Shown here: positions 56,942-64,000 of the stretch, one piece after another
Numbering within the stretch: the first letter of the stretch is position 1
Layout of the letters: every line of letters starts with the position of its first letter
Source: Gordius sp. MW1
Taxonomy: Eukaryota; Nematomorpha; Gordioida; Gordea; Gordiidae
Assembly: GCA_964036665.1 (NCBI GenBank)
Contig: OZ038530.1
Location: forward strand, 14,851,001 to 14,915,000
DNA length: 64,000 bases
Direction of reading: 5' to 3'
Translations under genes and position numbers: made by a program
The notes under the pieces: generated by a model
Database searches by the model: none
Told to the model about the DNA's origin: nothing
The model's input: only the letters and a program-made list of their open reading frames with translations

Positions 56942-57412
56942 GGGGGCGTTCGTGATGACGCGCGAAGCGAAAAAAAACGAAGCGATTTTTTGGGCTAATT
57001 TATCAAACTCTTCATTCTTTTTCTTAATATCTTTTCCTTTATATCCATCGTGAAATTTATTATATCAATGGTATTGCACGAATATTATTGATAAGATCAT
57101 AATTATTCTATAAACATATAAAATTATATAATAAATACATAACATACCAAATTCCATTTCTTCAACATCGCGCGAAAAGTTCAAAATGATTTGTATCTTA
57201 TTTTCGTTCGCTTTTATCAGCGGGCAAAAATAATCGTCTGAGGTTTCACTATAAACGCCTACTATTTAATTAATACATTTGCTACTTTTGTGCGAATTAA
57301 ATCGCACGCAATATGAACAACGATCGCCTGCGAATGGCTTAAGCTTAAACATTTTTGCGAAACAAAATTCGCTTCGCTTTTTTTCGTTTCGCGCGTCATC
57401 ACGAACGCCCCG
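56942..57412. mobile_element. Harbinger-type MITE
   Basis: About 45-bp inverted ends: GGGGGCGTTCGTGATGACGC on the left and its near-exact mirror ending ATCACGAACGCCCCG on the right. The flanking TAA on both sides (56939-56941 and 57413-57415) is the expected 3-bp duplication. The interior is AT-rich and noncoding. Confidence 0.85.
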
Positions 57413-57491
57413 TAATTCAGCAAAGAACACGCGACGCGATACAACATAATTGGAACGTTCAAATTAACACTGAGAACAAATGTATATAACT

Positions 57492-58200
57492 TAGAGGTGT
57501 GCACAGATCAATCCGATCCGACAGCCGATCCGTCCGAAGTCGGATCGGATCAACATTTTAATTTTGGAAGTCGGATCGGATCGGATCAACATCTTATTTT
57601 AGTCGGATCGGATCGGATTTTCAAATTTAAAATAAACAATAATAAGTTCTAATTAATTAAATTAATAATTTTAGTATACCTTTTAATTTTCTTTAAAATG
57701 AAGATTGCAAATATGATTCAAAATAAGATTTGCTGAAATGGTGGGTTTCATATCAAACAGTCCTGCCAAGGCTTTATAAGCTGGCAAATAAAGTTTTAGC
57801 TATACCTGCTACTTCTACCACTTCGGAAAGAAATTTCTCGGTGGCTGGAAGAACATTAGAAGAAAGAAGAATGCGAATTAAACCAGAAAATTTAGATTCT
57901 TTATTATTTTTATATGATAATATGGAATTAGTTAAATAATTTTTTTTATTTATTTCGGGTCTATTAAAATTGCTATACCTTATTTTTATGTATTTTGAAT
58001 TTAATCATTAATAAAAAGTTCTCGTAAAATTTTTATTTAAAAATTTCGGATCGGATTGGATCGGATTTAGATTTTAAAAAAATCGGATCGGATCGGATTT
58101 AGATTTTAAAAAATTCGGATCGGATCGGATGGATATAAAATTTTTCAAAAACCCCTCGGATCGGATCGGGTCAAAAAAATTTGATCCGTGCACACCTCTA
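57492..58200 (+). mobile_element. Internally deleted hAT with ggatcggatc ends
   Basis: Begins TAGAGGTGTGCACAGATC and ends GATCCGTGCACACCTCTA. The flanks atataact and atataatt match in 7 of 8 positions. GGATCGGATC words form the bulk of both ends. It keeps only the transposase C-terminus. Confidence 0.92.
57730..57939 (+). pseudogene. hAT transposase C-terminal domain
   Basis: The 69-residue frame shows LPRLYKLANKVLAIPATSTT and SERNFSVAGRTLEERR, then LLFLYDN, the complete hAT dimerisation domain. The finger and catalytic core are deleted. Similarity to the domain at 20851-21016 places both in the same branch of hATs. Confidence 0.88.
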
Positions 58201-58290
58201 ATATAATTAAATCGTAAACGTTACACACTCGTTATCTCACTACTTTTCAACGCTTAAAAATCTTAGACCGAGACCTTATTAAAACACGAT

Positions 58291-58456
58291 AAATGATCGC
58301 TTTGTTTACATCTGGATGGCCAAATTATCTGGGCTTAATCTATACACGTAGAGAATTACGAATTAAACCCCAAGAAGAGTTAGACTTCATTCTTTTTGAT
58401 TCCTTTGACGCTTTCACCTATCCTTGTTTATCTATACCCCTTCGGTGCCGATGATA
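58291..58456 (+). CDS. Possible small exon or chance open frame
   Basis: An ATG-started 53-codon frame containing GWPNYLGLIYTRRELRIKP. It precedes the MULE-type gene on the same strand and could be an upstream exon of it, but no donor joining them in frame was found. Confidence 0.2.
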
Positions 58457-58674
58457 TGTCCCGAGTACATCACTTTTTCCGCAAAGCAAGAGATGTTATA
58501 TGAATGGAATCTGAGTAGAACTAAAAATGGAAAGTGGTTATGAAAATCTCGTTTTTTAAAAACATTAATAACAGAATTATGAAGCCAGATGTATCGAGCT
58601 AGAGTCTGTGGTGTTGCGTTTCTTAAATTGACGTATTAGCCGCCCAATTTGACAATTCATTATTTATCCCTTGG

Positions 58675-61035
58675 AATGTAGAAAACGCTTCTGTTCAAAA
58701 AGACAATCGTCCATAATGCCTATGCTTCAGAGTGCCAATGGCTAAACCAATCAAAAGTTACCAAACTTTTGGAGGTATGTGACATAACGTCTAATATTGA
58801 CAACCAATTAAATAGTGGCAAAATTCCAATTTGAACGTATCTCCCGCACAGATTTATCCTAAATCCTTAAAAAAACTCACCCATATTTTAAATAACTTCT
58901 AACTAAAAATTTACAGCTTTTCCGTCGTAATTTTTGAATTGTATAATTTAATTTTTAAGATCTAACTGCAAACTCTATTATGCCTGTTTTACCAACTTCT
59001 GAACCCATTTCTCAGTTTAGAATTATAAGGCCACCAAGTAGATTTCTAAAGTGTATACTAATTTTTTAGGTGTAACTGCAAACTCTATTTTGGGAACTTC
59101 TCAACCCATTCCTCAATTTAGAACTTCCCAACCCATTCCTCAATTTAGAATTATAAGGCCATCAAGTAGATTTCTGAAGTGTATACTAATTTTTTAGGTG
59201 TTACTGCAAACTCTATTTTAGAAACTTTTCTACCCATTCCTCAATTTAGAATTATAAGGCCATCAAGTAGATTTCTGAAGTGTATTTTAAATTTTTAGAC
59301 GAACCCGTTGATAATCTTCCTATAATTGTTCCAGAAATTAATTTAGGAGGCTCTGCCCCTTGTGGTAAAAAATAATAAGTTACTGTTACAATTTTAATTA
59401 CAGATAGTGCTTTTCGAGACGCTATGCTATTGGTAGATGCGACCCACCAGATAGAGGAAAATCATGAAGGTATTTATAATTAATCTTTTATATAATATTT
59501 CTAGGGGCATCTACAGAGTATTTAAAATTGCAAAAGGGTGGATTCATCTTGTATTTTTCTTTCTACCTTTATAGGGGAAAAAATTACAGTTAGAGGCAAA
59601 ACATATTTCTCGTGTAGAAACTCATCCTGCTCAGCAATTGCCTCGGAATTTAATGGACATGCTGTTGCAAAGCGACAACACAATCATTTACTACCAAGGG
59701 AAGAGTATGAGGCTTTGGTTACCAGGATGAGACTAAAAGATGCTGTAGCAGCGAATCCTGCTATCAAAACAGGATATATCATCAAACCATGGCGTCAAGA
59801 CTTCGTGAGGTCCCCGACCTACCGGAATTCCCATTGCAGCGCCATCCTTGAAATCCGTGAGGTTGACGCTAAAAACGGCCATTTAGGCAACTTGTTCCCA
59901 CGGACAGAAGCCAAATTCGTTTGACCGAAGTTCATTAACCCCAAATAATGAGTCGTTCTTGATGTGGAATAATGACAACAATCTCATTTTTTTGGGGACG
60001 CCTTCTATTTTAAGGATTTCGTGCCAGGTGCCATTCATTTACATGGATGGTATATTTAAAGTCTGCCCTACCTTATTTCATCAAGTAAATTATTTATTTT
60101 ATGTATTTATATATCGATAATTTTAGCTTGATACTATTAACGCCTACTACAGGGAACATATGATCCCCGCGGTCTATGTATTCATGCCTAATAGAAAGCG
60201 CGAAACATATTGTAGGGTCTTCCAAAAATTAAAGGACATATGTTTGGCTTTAGGTTTGCGATTGGACCTTATATCCAAATTGATTTTGAGCGCTCTTGCC
60301 GTAGTAAAAGGTAATAATTAATTTGTAGCGCTAATATGTTTTTAAGGATGTCTCTTCCATTTTTTGAAGGCTATTTTGAGACGGATTGATAAACTTGAAT
60401 TTAAAAAGGAATACTCTAGAAATCCCACCATACGGAAATTAATTCGAAGAGTCTCGGGTCTCCCTTTTTTGCGTTTTCAAGATGTTTTTACTGTTTGGAG
60501 AGCATGTTGGGACGACCCTTTTGTCTCCCAACATGCAAAACTACGATCTTTTTTTGATTATATTTTAAGTAGATGGATTAGCCCCTCTGCCACATTCCCT
60601 TATTCAATGTGGCAGAGGTACGAGGCTATTGGTCCTAGTACCAACAACCACCTCGAGGGCTACTACAATTCTTTAAAGTCCTTAATTGGGCAACCCCATC
60701 CAGATATTTATACGTGTGTAGCTTTTTTACTCGAAAATAATAAAAAGGAGATCAATCTCATGCAGATTGATCAAGGCCAGACTTTATATTCTATTAATAA
60801 ATGCGTTCGCATGAAAAATGCTCACATTAACACTTTACACGCTTTATATTCTGATACTTCGCGTTACACTGATATTTTAATTATGTAGATGACGTCGCGT
60901 AATTGATATCATTATGACTCGCGATTTCGGAATTATTCTAATACTGTTATATCGCATTCGTTTGCTAATAATGATTCGAATATTTCGGATGAAAGGGACA
61001 CTAGTGATTTTACAGACACTAGTGACCCTGAATAA
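58675..61035 (+). pseudogene. FLYWCH / MULE-type transposase gene, disrupted
   Basis: A multi-exon Mutator-like gene. Open pieces: about 58710-58775, duplicated exons 59071-59172 and 59197-59274, about 59297-59365, 59403-59470, 59504-59550, then the FLYWCH finger (from 59575; GKTYFSCRNSSCSA, then RQHNH). Next come FLMWNNDNNLIFLGTPSIL and FIYMDGIFKVCPTLFHQ with the first catalytic Asp (about 59.97-60.08 kb), 60127-60310, and 60347-60888 with GCLFHFLKAI and NNHLEGYYNSL (Glu of the triad). A one-base loss near 60.27 kb puts the IDFE motif (second Asp) in another frame. There is also a frame change near 59.88 kb, and TAG and TGA stops at about 60.89-60.91 kb, after which an acidic tail (ISDERDTSDFTDTSDPE) stays open to 61035. 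No terminal repeats were found. Confidence 0.78.
58960..59290 (+). repeat. Tandem exon duplication, about three units
   Basis: A 110-140 bp unit is repeated at about 58.96, 59.07 and 59.20 kb. Each unit holds an AATTTTT/TTTTTTAG acceptor, coding ACTGCAAACTCTATT, CCCATTCCTCAATTTAGAA and AGGCCATCAAGTAGATTTCT, then a GTGTATACTAA donor. The middle unit contains an extra small duplication of its PIPQFR segment. Confidence 0.85.
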
Positions 61036-63004
61036 AATTTATTATTAATTTTCTTGTGAATTGTGTAGAGGTTAAAACGTTTCAGCTTTATTTAGCGGTC
61101 TATCATTAATCTCTTATTTATACTAAGAGCAAAGGAAGGGGGAGAAAGTGTGTATGGGCAAACTTTAAGCAGGGGGTCAGAGAAACATGTACGTTTTTAA
61201 CCTAAAGCAACAAAATTGACAAATTTACAAAAAAAAAGTCTAATAATCAAGTGAGATTCAGAAAAAGAACAAAATGGTGGTTATTTGGTTGTAGAACAGT
61301 CATTATTTTTTTGATGGGAAAATGTATCTTTGAAATCAAGGTACCAAATGGTCAAAAGCTGCGGGCACAAATACTAAAATAGATTTTAGCCTCTGGCCGG
61401 GGTCCGACAAATTAAATGTATACATAGGTCATTAGTATGTATACAGCATATATTAAGGCAAAATCGTAGTCTGGCCTCAGGTTGGGGTTAGAAATAGTAA
61501 ATGTGGGACGAGTTTCAAGGTAAGATTTACCAAAATAAATAGCTAAGATAAAAGGCAATTAACAAGGATATTGACCTCGGTTAAGGGACAGAAAAATTAG
61601 GAGTAAGCAACGGTCATCATTGATTTGCAGGGAATTTTTTAGCCATTTTCCCAATTATTTGTTATAAAGTTATACGTAGACAAATCGCCAAAAGGAATTT
61701 TTAAATAACGGTAATCAATCGCGCCCATAAGCAATGGAATCTGAGCTCAGCCGAGGTCAAAGAACTTAAAACCAACCAACGGTAATGTCGTATATGTAAA
61801 TACGCGAAAGAAGAAGAGGTTAATTTTGTATAACTTTTATTAGTATAACATTTTCTACATATTATATTATTGCTATAATTATATGTTTTGATATAATAAG
61901 CCACAGGCGAGTTGTAAAAACCATATGTTTTACTTTTATTCTCTTTTGTTCGTTAGTAAGTAAATTTATTTATGTCTACACAATCTCCCCTCCCTGGCCC
62001 TACTATTTAATATGTGGTATAACACTTTTCCTTCCCATTTAATTTTCCTTACGTGTATGTTACTTTTCCTCCTCCCCCCCTTACGCGCTTGTACCTGATT
62101 TTATTTCTTTCCCCCATATATTATTATTGGTCAACTTCAACGAGCATCATTGAATTTTGTATACGCGTACACGACGCGTACTGTATCGATAACTTTTTAT
62201 ATATTCATTCTTTTTTAATATCTTTGTCTCCTTTGGACAATAAATAAATAAATAAACGTATAATGTAAGATAATAAACACTAATAAAAGGTTTCCCCTGC
62301 CGGCCCAATATTTCCCCCTATCCTCCTCATTTTGTTAAATTGCATCCTGTAAAAATATGAATTATCTTTTAACCATTGTTTAAAATAGAAATATATTTAG
62401 ACAATGTAATTAAATCCAAAAATGTACATTAATCAGATGGCAAACTTTGAAATTAGAATTAATTTGCTAATATCCAACTATATATGACTATCATTAACTT
62501 ATGCATTTTGTTATAAAGTAAATATATATTAGTCTATAACAACTCATAATTGTAATACATATGTAAATGTATTTATATACAAAATGCAAAATTAATTTAA
62601 AACATAGTCCTTATTCTACTGTTATTAAATAATATTATAAGTACACATAGATATAAGATAATTAATATAATAAAATTAACTGTATAATGAGCTATTACTT
62701 AAAAATAATAGCATATGGCTTATCATTTAAAATTGTACCTTACATTATAAAAGGTCGTGTGCACCTTAATCTCTATAAGTATTCATTAATTTATGTGCAA
62801 ATGAATACAAATTAAAAGCCTATGCATGTGTTATTTATTTTTTTATTAATGTCTTTATATTTAGGAATTTTTTAAATTTTATTGACATTTAAATTATAGT
62901 TTTTAGTTTTTGTGTCTAGTTTGTTACAGTCATTAACGTTGTGGATGATTGGCATGTAAAAATTTAGCCTAATCCTTTGTCAAACTTATATTAAATTATG
63001 GCCT
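61036..63004. other. Mostly AT-rich, with inverted scraps of the 51-kb repeat
   Basis: 61370-61740 carries inverted copies of the 51.4-51.74 kb unit (AGCAACGGTCATCATTGATT, GACCTCGGTTAAGG). 61.98-62.1 kb is C/T-rich. No gene recognised; short frames look accidental. Confidence 0.55.
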
Positions 63005-63284
63005 AGGCTATGTATTCTCGATTTTGAGTGATAAATAACAAAACGTAAAACGCATTTCTTAAACGTTCCATTGCATCTAATCCTAACCCTAACCTAAAAC
63101 GCTAACCTAAAACGCTGACCCCAAACCTTAACCCAGTCCCTTAAAGATGATTTTGACTTGAAAGGATTATTTTTAAACAATAACACACAAATTTGAACGC
63201 GATGATTGCGCTTGGGAATGGAACGTTTAAGAAATGCATTTTACGTTTTGTTATTTATCACTCAAAATCGAGAATACATAGCCT
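63005..63284. mobile_element. 280-bp MITE with telomere-like core, second copy
   Basis: AGGCTATGTATTCTCG at both ends, inverted. The core has CTAATCCTAACCCTAACC. Near-identical to 25710-25988 in the opposite core orientation. Confidence 0.9.
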
Positions 63285-64000
63285 GGTTCTTAAATTAGTA
63301 TTCAAATTAGTAAACATTTTTTGCTTTTATATGTGTTTGTGGTTATATATTTATCGAAATAGGCCCACATATTTTAGATAGTAATTGGGTAACATGGAAA
63401 CTCCTTAAATGCTACACTAAATTCAAATTATGTAAATGGGTCCAATATGCAATATTAGTAGATCCTCTTTGTTTTGACTAATAGAAGAGATATAATCAAA
63501 TTCTAAAGATTTGATCCACCTGCATAAACTAAATTCTGCAAATAAAAATGGGTTAACTTTGTATTCTAACTTTGATTATTAATCCTCTTACAACATTCTA
63601 GGCGTATATGGGGTTATTCCTTTTTTAATAACTAATTCTACCTAGGCAATATTATTAAAAAAAGTTTAATTTGTATGTTGCTAGAAGTTTTCATCTGTTG
63701 GTTTAACCATTTTACAGTTGAAAGTGTTATTTCAAAACATAACTATTACCCAATTCCTTGGTGTTGAATGTGGACATTGCCTGGGGATACATCACAATGA
63801 AAGGACCAGGAAATTATAACTACTGGACTTATCTGGTAAATAATGTAAATTATTTTCTATATGCTCTATAGTTTTTTTTAATAAACACTTCAAATAATAA
63901 TATAAAAAAACTATATTTTTGCCTGTATTTGGTGATCATGGTGGGAAACCAAAGAATAGCTGAATTTGGTTGGCATAAAATTTTAATCATTATGTCCTAG
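63285..64000. other. Right edge; dispersed repeat, no firm gene
   Basis: 63438-63566 is the second copy of the repeat at 53278-53406. A short open stretch (about 63.77-63.84 kb) lies before a GTAAAT, but it does not match anything I know. Confidence 0.4.

Noticed and set aside
57262-57504. 80-aa minus frame
   Set aside because: It runs across the right inverted end of the Harbinger-type MITE and its flank, with no motif.

Overview
The window is nuclear DNA from an AT-rich invertebrate-like animal genome. The support is split genes with GT-AG introns, animal-type families (RAB7, HERPUD, ataxin-10, PSMG3, histidine ammonia-lyase), dense DNA transposons (hAT, piggyBac, MULE, Harbinger-like and Helitron) and a decayed LINE. 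I cannot name the species. No rRNA, tRNA or CRISPR was recognised.

Layout. 1-2068: no firm gene, perhaps the last exons of an unknown plus-strand gene. 2069-13449 (+): histidine ammonia-lyase in 20 exons, traceable end to end; intron 6 holds a 3.8 kb palindromic repeat array. 13559-25269 (-): an ataxin-10 homologue that converges on HAL with a 109 bp gap. Its 9 kb intron contains a deleted piggyBac, an apparently intact hAT with a perfect 8-bp target duplication, and a second, truncated hAT copy. 25266-25625 (-): an intronless PSMG3 (proteasome assembly chaperone 3) directly upstream of ataxin-10. The PSMG3 stop and the ataxin-10 start share the four bases ATGA, which suggests one dicistronic unit.

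25.7-35.3 kb is mobile-element country: a telomere-motif MITE, a LINE RT remnant, a fold-back element, and a 3.8 kb ZMYM-like hAT. 35563-37211 (+) is a complete HERPUD homologue (7 exons; ER-associated degradation). 38149-42407 is a hAT-like element carrying at least four nested insertions. 44532-46136 (+) is a complete RAB7 (4 exons; late endosome/lysosome traffic) with an extended tail. 46-64 kb has no confident host gene. It holds MITEs, a Helitron, several internally deleted hATs, a Harbinger-type MITE and a broken FLYWCH/MULE transposase gene with duplicated exons.

PSMG3 (proteasome assembly), HERPUD (ER-associated degradation) and RAB7 (lysosomal delivery) all serve protein turnover, but only PSMG3 and ataxin-10 look physically coupled. 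A recurring theme is that each hAT family's ends are built from its own short, often GC-rich repeated word, and many copies keep clear 8-bp target duplications. Exon boundaries were inferred by eye from reading frame, GT/AG sites and similarity recalled from known families; no search was run.
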